8,635 nt of DNA. Origin: JAAOZN01 sp964421575. GTDB lineage: Archaea; Thermoproteota; Nitrososphaeria; Nitrososphaerales; JAAOZN01. Shown here piece after piece: positions 1 through 5,350 of the stretch; position 1 is the stretch's first letter; each line of letters opens with the position of its first letter. Position numbers and translations under genes: made by a program. Where the stretch lies: the NCBI GenBank assembly GCA_964421575.1, contig CAYQXI010000119.1, forward strand, positions 1 to 8,635. The letters run 5' to 3'. The notes beneath the pieces were generated by a model. It did no database searches. It saw nothing but the letters and a program-made list of their open reading frames with translations, and was not told the DNA's origin.

Positions 1-706
1 TAATAGGGCAAAAAGATCTACAGCCCCGCCTTTCTGGCCTATACACAGAAAGGAGAAGGAATTTACGATCAAAACAAGCCCGGGTCCACATAGCAAGGAT
101 AGTAGTTACGCTCTTGGTGTGCTGATTAGAGATGTGCTTCACTTAGTCAACACCTACCGTGAAGCTAAGTTTGTTACAAATTCTGGTAAAGTGCGTGTAG
201 ATGGTGTAGTTAGACGTGATCTTGATTTCCCTGTTGGGTTGATGGATGTTATAGAGGTTGATGGTCTGGGTAAGGTTTATCGACTTGTGCCACTTAATGG
301 AAAACCACTTGAGCCGATAGAGATACCTGTGGAGGAGAAGAACCTTAAACTCTGCAAGATAATCAATAAGGTGACTGTACGAGGCGGCGTCATACAATAC
401 ACTTTACATGATGGGCGGTGTATATTAGATAAGACAGACCTTGCGCTTAAGGTTGGTGATACCTGTTTAATCGAAGTCCCTTCACAGAAGGTCATAAACA
501 CTGTGAGTATGAAGAAAGGCGTACGTGTGCTGGTTATAGGTGGTGAGCGTGCTGGTCTACAAGGCTACATCGAGGAGCTTAAGCCAGGAACGTTTACCAG
601 AAAACCAATGGCTACTCTTAACGTAGGCACAGAAAGTGTCGAACTGCCTACCAGCCTACTTATGCCAGTAGGAGGAGATAAACCACTCATATACATAGGA
701 GGTTAG
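1..706 (+). CDS. rps4e: 30S ribosomal protein S4e, 5'-partial
   Basis: S4e is an archaeal/eukaryotic small-subunit protein that binds 16S rRNA. The reading frame is open back to base 2 (base 1 ends the previous codon), and the upstream part encodes hallmark S4e N-terminal residues: APPFWPIHRKE, then a SPGPH motif. A GTG at 119 could be taken as a start, but it lies inside the conserved protein and is not the real one. After the N-terminal region comes an S4-type RNA-binding segment (KVRVDGVVRRD, then FPVGLMDVI), then the S4e central domain, and a C-terminal KOW-like stretch (VRVLVIGGERAGLQGYIEE). About 234 residues are present. The family is usually about 235-245 residues, so only roughly the first ten are missing beyond the window edge. 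The stop is TAG at 704-706, 6 nt before L5. It is part of the ribosomal operon; L24 would be expected just upstream (inference). Confidence 0.96.
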   Translation, partial: NRAKRSTAPPFWPIHRKEKEFTIKTSPGPHSKDSSYALGVLIRDVLHLVNTYREAKFVTNSGKVRVDGVVRRDLDFPVGLMDVIEVDGLGKVYRLVPLNGKPLEPIEIPVEEKNLKLCKIINKVTVRGGVIQYTLHDGRCILDKTDLALKVGDTCLIEVPSQKVINTVSMKKGVRVLVIGGERAGLQGYIEELKPGTFTRKPMATLNVGTESVELPTSLLMPVGGDKPLIYIGG

Positions 707-712
707 TGAGCT

Positions 713-1240
713 ATGACAACGGTTCAGATCACTGAAAACCCTATGCGTAAAATGAGGATAGAAAAAGTTGTGGTAAACATAGGGGTAGGTAAGTCGGGTG
801 AACCGTTACAGAGAGCTTCGATGGTGCTGGAGGAGCTCTTTGGACAGAAACCAAGTGTTAGAAAGGCTAGGAAGACGATAAGAGATTTTGGGGTCAGAAA
901 AGGGGAGCCGATAGGTGTGGTCGTGACACTCAGAGGAGAAAGAGCTGTTGAAGCTTTAAAGAAGCTTCTCCAAGCAAAAGGCAACACTCTCCCCGCCTCA
1001 AGCTTCGACGAAAACGGAAGTGTATCATTCGGGATAAAGGAGCATATAGATATTCCTGGTGTAAAATATAAGCCTGAGCTAGGCATCTTTGGGATGAATG
1101 TTTCAGTATTCATCACAAGACCAGGCTATAGGGTAATGTATCGAAGGCGCGCTCCCTCTAAAGTGGGGCATAAACACAGGGTCAAAAGGGAGGAAGCTAT
1201 TGAGTTCATGAGGTCAAACTTTGGTGTGGAGGTGGTTTAG
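713..1240 (+). CDS. rpl5: 50S ribosomal protein L5
   Basis: L5 is a large-subunit protein that binds 5S rRNA and contacts P-site tRNA in the central protuberance. The 175-residue product carries the archaeal L5 signatures: NPMRKMRIEKVVVNIGVGKSGE at about residues 9-30 (split here by sense: NPMRKMRIEKV then VVNIGVGKSGE), the KARKTIRDFGVRKGEPIG segment (51-68), and FGIKEHIDIPGVKY (106-119). The C-terminal part has GMNVSVFITRPGYRV (127-141) and an RRR-rich tail. Length is normal for archaea. The ATG start is supported by a strong Shine-Dalgarno GGAGGT at 698-703, nine bases upstream, overlapping the end of S4e. It lies between S4e and S14 in the universal archaeal order and is certainly co-transcribed with them. 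Nothing looks broken. Confidence 0.97.
   Translation: MTTVQITENPMRKMRIEKVVVNIGVGKSGEPLQRASMVLEELFGQKPSVRKARKTIRDFGVRKGEPIGVVVTLRGERAVEALKKLLQAKGNTLPASSFDENGSVSFGIKEHIDIPGVKYKPELGIFGMNVSVFITRPGYRVMYRRRAPSKVGHKHRVKREEAIEFMRSNFGVEVV
1228..1235 (+). promoter_or_regulatory. Ribosome binding site that sets the S14 start at TTG 1242
   Basis: GGAGGTGG lies inside the last codons of L5, with a 6-nt spacer to TTG 1242. Earlier in-frame starts (TTG 1221, GTG 1224) have no comparable site and would add an N-terminal tail not found in the family. This site therefore argues for a short S14 starting at TTG. Confidence 0.7.
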
Positions 1241-1241
1241 G

Positions 1242-1403
1242 TTGAAAGAGAGGCACGGCAAACCAAGGAAGTTCGGAAAAGGGGCTCGTTGGTGTAAGAG
1301 GTGTGGGCAGTATAACGCTCTTGTAAGGAAGTATAATCTTGTGTTATGTAGACAGTGTTTCAGAGAGGTTGCTGAGAAGCTAGGCTTTAAGAAATATGAG
1401 TAG
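1242..1403 (+). CDS. rps14: 30S ribosomal protein S14, zinc-binding type
   Basis: S14 is a small-subunit head protein that binds 16S rRNA near S3 and S10. With the TTG start at 1242 it has 53 residues, the usual size of the short zinc-containing form. Two CxxC pairs (C18/C21 in WCKRCG and C36/C39 in LCRQCF) form the zinc site. The PRKFGKGARWC segment and the C-terminal CFREVAEKLGFKKYE are near-diagnostic for archaeal S14. The frame is open further upstream to TTG 1221, which would overlap L5 and add seven residues (MVWRWFR). The Shine-Dalgarno at 1228-1235 favours 1242, only one base after the L5 stop, so translation is probably coupled to L5. Identity is very sure; the exact start is moderately sure. 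Confidence 0.94.
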   Translation: MKERHGKPRKFGKGARWCKRCGQYNALVRKYNLVLCRQCFREVAEKLGFKKYE

Positions 1404-1408
1404 GTGAT
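1403..1408 (+). promoter_or_regulatory. Ribosome binding site that favours the S8 start at ATG 1413
   Basis: GGTGAT overlaps the S14 stop codon and lies 4 nt before ATG 1413. The in-frame GTG 1404 and ATG 1407 sit within the site itself and have no SD of their own, so 1413 is the better start. Confidence 0.55.
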
Positions 1409-1412
1409 GAAT

Positions 1413-1805
1413 ATGCCTGCGCAAAACGTGCTCGCGAACCTCTTTTCAACCATATACAACAACGAAATGAGGAATAAGAAGGAGTGTATAGTCATACCAG
1501 CCTCCAAGCTGGCTAGTGAAGTGCTTAGAACGATGCAGCGCTACAAGTATATTGGCGAATTTGAGTTTATTGATGATGGGTTAGCGGGTAAGTTCAGAAT
1601 CCAACTGTTTGGGCGAATCAACAAATGTGGTGTTATCACACCCCGATTCAGCGTTTCGAAGAATGAATTCAGCAAATGGGAGCAGAGGTTCCTACCGGCT
1701 GTTGGTGTAGGGATTCTGATAGTTTCGACACCGAAAGGTGTGATGTCACACTACGAAGCAATCGAAAAGGGAGTGGGTGGTAGGCTTCTTGGCTACGTCT
1801 ACTAA
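1413..1805 (+). CDS. rps8: 30S ribosomal protein S8
   Basis: S8 is a primary 16S rRNA-binding protein of the platform. In the spc operons of bacteria, and by some reports archaea, it can also regulate translation of its own operon (family knowledge). The 130-residue product has the archaeal S8 landmarks: NVLANLFSTIYNNEM (5-19), YIGEFEFIDDGLAGKF (46-61), GRINKCGVITPRF (67-79), and the nearly invariant STPKGVMSH (105-113), ending GGRLLGYVY. The chosen start gives MPAQNVLANL and matches family length. GTG 1404 or ATG 1407 would add two or three residues. The 3' end overlaps the L6 start region. No anomalies are visible. Confidence 0.96.
   Translation: MPAQNVLANLFSTIYNNEMRNKKECIVIPASKLASEVLRTMQRYKYIGEFEFIDDGLAGKFRIQLFGRINKCGVITPRFSVSKNEFSKWEQRFLPAVGVGILIVSTPKGVMSHYEAIEKGVGGRLLGYVY
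1775..1781 (+). promoter_or_regulatory. Ribosome binding site for L6 (TTG 1789)
   Basis: GGGTGGT within the 3' end of S8 is spaced 7 nt from TTG 1789. The alternative GTG 1777 lies inside this site and has only a poorly spaced GGGAG upstream. The site is a good but not perfect match to the GGAGGTGAT pattern used elsewhere in this operon. Confidence 0.5.
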
Positions 1806-2337
1806 ACCCCTAACCGAAGAAGTAGATCTACCAGATGGTGTAAAGGCTAAACTAGATGACTTCATACTTCACATCACAGGCCCACTTGGCAGTGTAAGTA
1901 AGGACTTTTCAAAGATACCTGTTAATCTTAAGGTTGAGGGTAATAAGGTTCTTATCTCGGTGCCCTCGAGTAGGAGGCGTCACAAAGCTATCTTAGGCAC
2001 AGCCCGATCTATAATCTCAAATATGGTGATAGGTGTTACGAAGGGCTTCACCTACAAGCTTAAGATAGTCTACGCTCACTTCCCTGTAACAGTTAGGGTT
2101 AAGGATAAGACCGTTTATATTGAGAACTTCTATGGTGAACGCTGCCCAAGGACTGCAGAAATCGTAGGCGACTGCAAAGTTCAAGTGCAAGGTGAAGATG
2201 TGATAGTCACAGGCATCAATAAAGAGCATGTAGGTCAGACTGCGGCGAACATAGAACAAGCTACGAAAGTTAAAAGAAAGGACCAGCGTGTGTTCTTGGA
2301 CGGCATCTACATCTATGAAAAGGTGGTGAACCCATGA
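1789..2337 (+). CDS. rpl6: 50S ribosomal protein L6
   Basis: L6 is a large-subunit protein near the factor-binding centre, contacting 23S rRNA helices around the sarcin-ricin loop. The product has two tandem L6 folds, as expected. The first (about 14-90) includes ITGPLGSVSKDF and RRRHKAILGTARSIISNMVIGVTKGFTYKLKIVYAHFP. The second (about 95-170) includes VYIENFYGERCPR, VIVTGINKEHVGQTAANIEQ and the C-terminal DQRVFLDGIYIYEK. Starting at TTG 1789 gives 182 residues; GTG 1777 would give 186. The start overlaps the S8 coding end by 17 nt, so translational coupling is likely. The stop overlaps the L32e start as ATGA at 2334-2337. Identity is certain; the start is the only doubtful point. Confidence 0.94.
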   Translation: MATSTKPLTEEVDLPDGVKAKLDDFILHITGPLGSVSKDFSKIPVNLKVEGNKVLISVPSSRRRHKAILGTARSIISNMVIGVTKGFTYKLKIVYAHFPVTVRVKDKTVYIENFYGERCPRTAEIVGDCKVQVQGEDVIVTGINKEHVGQTAANIEQATKVKRKDQRVFLDGIYIYEKVVNP

Positions 2338-2738
2338 GCAGCAGAGCCGACATCAAAGAACTACTCAAGCTGCGGGAAGAGATCGCATCAAGGCGACCAG
2401 AGTTTGTTAGGCAGGAGAGTTGGAGGTATAAGAGGATCAAGCCATCATGGCGTAAACCAAAGGGTATAGATAGCAAGATGAGGCTTCGGGCTAAAGGCTG
2501 GCCAAAGATTGTGAAGGTGGGTTATAGAGGGCCAGCAGCCGTTAGGGGGCTGCATCCAAGCGGTTTCAGAGATGTGCTTGTGTATAACGTTTCTGATCTA
2601 GAGCACCTCAACCCTGAGACAGACGCTGCTAGAATAGCCCATACAGTAGGTGCTAGAAAGAGGATGGAGATATTGGCGAAGGCAAAAGAGTTGGGCATAA
2701 AGGTTCTTAACCCAACTGGTGTAAAGCGAGGAGGCTAA
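2334..2738 (+). CDS. rpl32e: 50S ribosomal protein L32e
   Basis: L32e is an archaeal/eukaryotic-specific large-subunit protein with no bacterial counterpart. The 134-residue product has the diagnostic centre: FVRQESWRYKRIKPSWRKP (24-42), GIDSKMRLRAKGWPKIVKVGY (44-64), then the HPSGFRDVLVYNVSDLE segment (74-90), AARIAHTVGARKR (98-110) and a C-terminal helix ending IKVLNPTGV. It is very basic, as expected for an rRNA binder. The ATG overlaps the L6 stop (ATGA), and GGTGGTGA at 2322-2329 supplies the ribosome binding site with a 4-nt spacer. The following L19e starts 4 nt after its stop. No irregularities. Confidence 0.97.
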   Translation: MSSRADIKELLKLREEIASRRPEFVRQESWRYKRIKPSWRKPKGIDSKMRLRAKGWPKIVKVGYRGPAAVRGLHPSGFRDVLVYNVSDLEHLNPETDAARIAHTVGARKRMEILAKAKELGIKVLNPTGVKRGG

Positions 2739-2742
2739 GTCT

Positions 2743-3177
2743 ATGGATCTTAGCGCAAAGAAGAGGTTGGCAGCAGAAATATTGAAGGTTGGCGTCAGCA
2801 GAGTTAGATTCGACCCTAATGCAACAGATGAGATAGCGGACGCCATAACTCGAGATTCCATAAGAGCCTTGATCAAAAAAGGTGCGATCTGGGCTGAGCC
2901 TAAAAAGGGCGTATCGAGAGGTAGGCACAAGTTGGATAAAAAGAAGAAGGCTAAACGTGGACCTGGTAGCAAAAAGGGTGCTAAAACCGCTAGGATGGGT
3001 AAGAAGGAGCGCTGGGTTACTCGTGTTAGGGCGTTAAGGCGTAGACTTAAGCTGCTTAGAGACCGAGGTGTTATAACAGGTAAGGTTTTCGACCAGCTTT
3101 ACCGCCAGATCAAAGGCGGGCAAGTGAGAAGTATACGCCACTTAAATGAGTTGGTTAAAGAAGTGAGTAAAGTATGA
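2743..3177 (+). CDS. rpl19e: 50S ribosomal protein L19e
   Basis: L19e is an archaeal/eukaryotic-specific large-subunit protein with an extended basic helix that reaches towards the small subunit. The 144-residue product begins MDLSAKKRLAAEILKVGVSRV, typical of the family, followed by a DEIADAITRDSIRALIKKGAI helix-turn segment. Next comes a Lys/Arg-rich linker (about 53-92: SRGRHK, KRGPGSKKG, MGKKERW), then WVTRVRALRRRLKLLRDRGVIT and a long C-terminal helix. The ATG is supported by a strong GAGGAGG at 2728-2734, eight bases upstream. Its stop overlaps the L18 start (ATGA at 3174-3177). Length is slightly under the usual ~150 residues but complete at both ends. Confidence 0.97.
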   Translation: MDLSAKKRLAAEILKVGVSRVRFDPNATDEIADAITRDSIRALIKKGAIWAEPKKGVSRGRHKLDKKKKAKRGPGSKKGAKTARMGKKERWVTRVRALRRRLKLLRDRGVITGKVFDQLYRQIKGGQVRSIRHLNELVKEVSKV

Positions 3178-3767
3178 GCAAGGCAAAGAGCTATATACCT
3201 ATATTCAGGAGAAGAAGAGAAGGCAAGACCGATTACAGAAAGAGGAGGCTTCTATTATACGGTAGAAAACCATTCCTCACAGTTCATATAAGCAACTACA
3301 CAATATATGGTCAGATACACGAAGCGAAGATAGGTGGCGACGTAGTTCTAGTTTCATCTAACTCAAAAGAGCTCTCTAAATATGGTTGGAAGGGTTCAAG
3401 AAAGAACATACCCGCAGCTTACCTCACCGGTCTACTACTAGGCGCAAAAGCGGTAGCAAAAGGTATTAAGTATGCAGTCCTCTACCTCGGCCCAAAACCC
3501 TATGTTCGCGGCTCTAGGGTTGCAGCTTTCGTTAAAGGTGTTGTTGATGCAGGTGTAGAGGTGCCCGTTGATATCGAAACTCTGCCAAACGAAGACCGTC
3601 TGCTCGGTAAGCATATCGCTGAATACGCTAATATGCTCTTAAACTCCTCTCCAGAAGTATATAAGAAGAAGTTCTCCCTCTTACTTTCTCGCCGCTTTAA
3701 ACCTGAAGAATATGTTAAGCATGTGTCATCCGTTAAGACGAAGTTGTTGAAGGTGATGGCGAAGTGA
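3174..3767 (+). CDS. rpl18: 50S ribosomal protein L18 (L18p/L5e family)
   Basis: L18 binds 5S rRNA together with L5 in the central protuberance; the archaeal form is the homologue of eukaryotic uL18 (L5e). The 197-residue product shows FRRRREGKTDYRKRR (11-25), the RKPFLTVHISNYTIYGQI strand region (31-48), GWKGSRKNIPAAYLTGLLLG (71-90), and the GPKPYVRGSRVAAFVKGVVDAGVEVP core (about 106-131, here described in two parts: LGPKPYVRGSR and VAAFVKGVVDAGV). LPNEDRLLGKHIAEYA (137-152) follows. Length fits archaeal L18. The ATG overlaps the L19e stop, and only a weak SD-like GAAGTGAG lies upstream, so re-initiation from L19e probably matters. The stop overlaps the S5 start as GTGA. Confidence 0.96.
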   Translation: MSKAKSYIPIFRRRREGKTDYRKRRLLLYGRKPFLTVHISNYTIYGQIHEAKIGGDVVLVSSNSKELSKYGWKGSRKNIPAAYLTGLLLGAKAVAKGIKYAVLYLGPKPYVRGSRVAAFVKGVVDAGVEVPVDIETLPNEDRLLGKHIAEYANMLLNSSPEVYKKKFSLLLSRRFKPEEYVKHVSSVKTKLLKVMAK

Positions 3768-4384
3768 GTTTGGAAGCACGAGAAACGCAGATCTGGACTG
3801 CAAGAACAAAGCTAGGTATGCTTGTGCAGAGCGGGAAGATAACTTCCCTAAGCACCATCTTCGAGCAAGGGTATCGAATAAGAGAGCCCGAGATCGTCCG
3901 AACACTTCTACCAGACCTCAAATCTGAGGTGATAAGCGCCGGCATAGTGCAGAAGCAGACTGACGCAGGAGAAATCACGAGATTCGTAGCCATAGTTGCG
4001 GTAGGCTCACCAGGCTGGTTCGGTGTTGGAAGAGGCAAAGCTATGCAGATGAGAAGCGCCATCGAAAAGGCTACTACTGCTGCGCTTCTAAACGTCATAC
4101 CTGTTAAACTCGGGTGTGGGAGCTGGGAGTGTAGATGCTCAAGACCGCACAGCGTTCCCTACAAGATAACTGGTAAGGCAGGTAGTGTAACAGTAGAGAT
4201 AATACCTGGTCCAAGAGGTCTGGGTCTAGTTGCTGGTGAAACTGTCCGAAAGATGCTTTCTTTGGCTGGTGTGGTAGATGCTTGGACAAAAACCTTCGGT
4301 TCCACAAACACACCATCTTCGATTACCAACGCTGTGTATGACGCTTTCAAGAATATGCATAAGTTAAATCTGACGACGAGATAG
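3764..4384 (+). CDS. rps5: 30S ribosomal protein S5
   Basis: S5 sits on the solvent side of the 30S body, near the mRNA entry channel, and affects decoding accuracy. The 206-residue product has an N-terminal helix (TARTKLGMLVQSGKI), a double-stranded-RNA-binding-like domain (about 49-115) and the C-terminal domain. The archaeal signature CGSWECRC (118-125) precedes PHSVPYKITGKAGSVTVEIIP (129-148), followed by PRGLGLVAG (150-158) and LAGVVDAWTKTFG. Starts at GTG 3764 overlapping the L18 stop (GTGA), with AGGTGAT at 3751-3757 six bases upstream. In the loop that usually reads G-N/D-x-N-G, this protein has VGSPGWFGVGRGK (80-92), a mild departure. The rest is conventional. Confidence 0.96.
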   Translation: MSLEARETQIWTARTKLGMLVQSGKITSLSTIFEQGYRIREPEIVRTLLPDLKSEVISAGIVQKQTDAGEITRFVAIVAVGSPGWFGVGRGKAMQMRSAIEKATTAALLNVIPVKLGCGSWECRCSRPHSVPYKITGKAGSVTVEIIPGPRGLGLVAGETVRKMLSLAGVVDAWTKTFGSTNTPSSITNAVYDAFKNMHKLNLTTR

Positions 4385-4387
4385 GTA

Positions 4388-4396
4388 GAGGGTGAT
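4388..4396 (+). promoter_or_regulatory. Ribosome binding site that sets the L30 start at ATG 4404
   Basis: GAGGGTGAT, 7 nt before ATG 4404, closely matches the GGAGGTGAT pattern. The in-frame GTG and ATG further up (near 4392 and 4395) lie within this site, so the longer frame is not the real gene. Confidence 0.7.
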
Positions 4397-4403
4397 GTTA
4401 TCT

Positions 4404-4865
4404 ATGGCTTGTCTGTTGGTTGTAAGGTTAAGGGGGACGGTAAACGTTCCACATTGGGCTGAAATGACCCTACGCCTTCTCAACCTCCACAAGCGGTTTA
4501 GTGCAACTTTAGTTGCTGATACGCCTTCGATAAAAGGTATGCTTAAGAGGGTTAAAGATTATGTCGCTTGGTCTCCTGTAGACGCCGAATTGATTAAAGA
4601 ATTGTTAGAAAAGCGTGGTAAGGTTTCACGCAGGAAGCGCCTTACACTCGAAGATGTTAAAAAGCTCGGGTTTGAGGACTTCGCTTCACTAGCTGCTTCC
4701 TTAGCTGAAGGCAAGGTTTCTCTTAATAAGCTTAAGATGATCAAGCCGTTCTTTGCCCTACATCCTCCGAGAGGGGGCTTTCAAGCCTCAAGTAGGCGGC
4801 TTTATGAAGATGGCTTGTTGGGTGAAAACCCGGAGCTACCGAAGCTTGTTTTGAAGATGTTGTGA
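4404..4865 (+). CDS. rpl30: 50S ribosomal protein L30, long archaeal form
   Basis: L30 is a large-subunit protein; archaeal and eukaryotic (L7-like) versions are much longer than the ~60-residue bacterial one. From ATG 4404 the product is 153 residues and starts MACLLVVRLRGTVNVP, the expected N-terminal strand. It continues with TLRLLNLHKRFSATLVADTPSIKGMLKRVKDYVAW (22-56, seen as the LRLLNLHK and DTPSIKGMLKRVKDYV blocks). The archaeal extension contains a Lys/Arg-rich turn (70-80), the LEDVKKLGFEDF segment and FFALHPPRGGF (116-126). The longer reading of the frame to GTG 4392 is rejected because the SD at 4388-4396 would lie inside it. The stop TGA at 4863-4865 is followed by the longest gap in the operon, 73 nt. 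Confidence 0.95.
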   Translation: MACLLVVRLRGTVNVPHWAEMTLRLLNLHKRFSATLVADTPSIKGMLKRVKDYVAWSPVDAELIKELLEKRGKVSRRKRLTLEDVKKLGFEDFASLAASLAEGKVSLNKLKMIKPFFALHPPRGGFQASSRRLYEDGLLGENPELPKLVLKML

Positions 4866-4938
4866 TGTATGATGCATTTAGTAAACAGATTTATGCCGGC
4901 CAGAACGCTATGGTTGTGGTTGAAGAGGGTAAGTAGGT
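4866..4938 (+). other. L30-L15 spacer with possible internal promoter and tiny ORF
   Basis: This 73-nt spacer is by far the longest inside the operon. It is AT-rich in its first half. A TATA-like TTTATG at 4890-4895 lies about 45 nt before the L15 start; a transcript begun about 26 nt downstream would have a leader of roughly 20 nt carrying the L15 ribosome binding site GAGGGT (4925-4930). The same spacer is also filled by a 23-codon frame, from ATG 4865 (overlapping the L30 stop as TGATG) to TAG 4934-4936, two bases before the L15 ATG. That frame begins MYDAFSKQIYAGQN and has no good SD. Neither reading is proven; a frame this short stays open by chance about one time in three. Confidence 0.3.
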
Positions 4939-5343
4939 ATGCCGACAAGGCTTCGTAAAGTGAGAAAGCTACGTGGCTCTAGAACACACGGATGGGGCCA
5001 AGTTGGGCAACATAGGAAGAGCGGTCAGAAGGGCGGTACAGGCAATGCCGGACTACACAAGCATAAGTGGAGCTGGACAGTAAAGTATGCACCTGACCAC
5101 TTCGGCAAAGATTCATTGAAGCCGAAGCGCGCGTCCAAGCCGCGTAAGTGGATCAATGTTGGCGAACTAGAAACCCTCTCGCAATCACAAAACACCTCTG
5201 AAATCAACTTGACCAACCTAGGGTACGAGAAGCTACTTGGCGCTGGAAGCGTTAAGATACCATTAAAGGTGGTTGTCAAATCGTGTACTGAGCAAGCAAA
5301 AGCCAAGATACAAGCGGCTGGTGGTCAAGTAATAGTGGGTTAA
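4939..5343 (+). CDS. rpl15: 50S ribosomal protein L15
   Basis: L15 is an early-assembling 23S rRNA-binding protein of the large subunit with a long basic N-terminal arm. The 134-residue product begins MPTRLRKVRKLRGSRTHGWG, then GQHRKSGQKGGTGNAGLHKHKW (23-44, read as GQHRKSGQKGG and GNAGLHKHKW), which is the archaeal/eukaryotic (L27a-like) glycine-rich arm. The globular part follows: KPRKWINVGELETL, then LGYEKLLGAGSVKIPLKVVVKSCTEQAKAKIQAAGGQVIV. It is slightly shorter than the usual 140-165 residues, but both ends look intact. The ATG has GAGGGT at 4925-4930 with an 8-nt spacer. SecY begins 7 nt after the stop, the standard archaeal arrangement. Confidence 0.96.
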   Translation: MPTRLRKVRKLRGSRTHGWGQVGQHRKSGQKGGTGNAGLHKHKWSWTVKYAPDHFGKDSLKPKRASKPRKWINVGELETLSQSQNTSEINLTNLGYEKLLGAGSVKIPLKVVVKSCTEQAKAKIQAAGGQVIVG

Positions 5344-5350
5344 AGCGGGT

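Noticed and set aside
724..1116. 130-codon open frame antisense to L5
   Set aside because: It lies wholly opposite a strongly conserved ribosomal gene, has Ser/Pro-rich shadow-like composition and no ribosome binding site or family likeness.
2598..2972. 124-codon antisense frame across L32e/L19e
   Set aside because: Fully covered by two conserved genes; hydrophobic Leu/Ser-rich composition typical of the reverse strand of Lys/Arg-rich genes.
3733..4098. 121-codon antisense frame over S5
   Set aside because: Shadow of S5, with no promoter, ribosome binding site or recognisable motif.
4869..4958. Second small frame starting ATG ATG in the L30-L15 spacer and running into L15
   Set aside because: It overlaps L15 out of frame, has an Arg/Trp/Leu-rich chance-like composition and no ribosome binding site.
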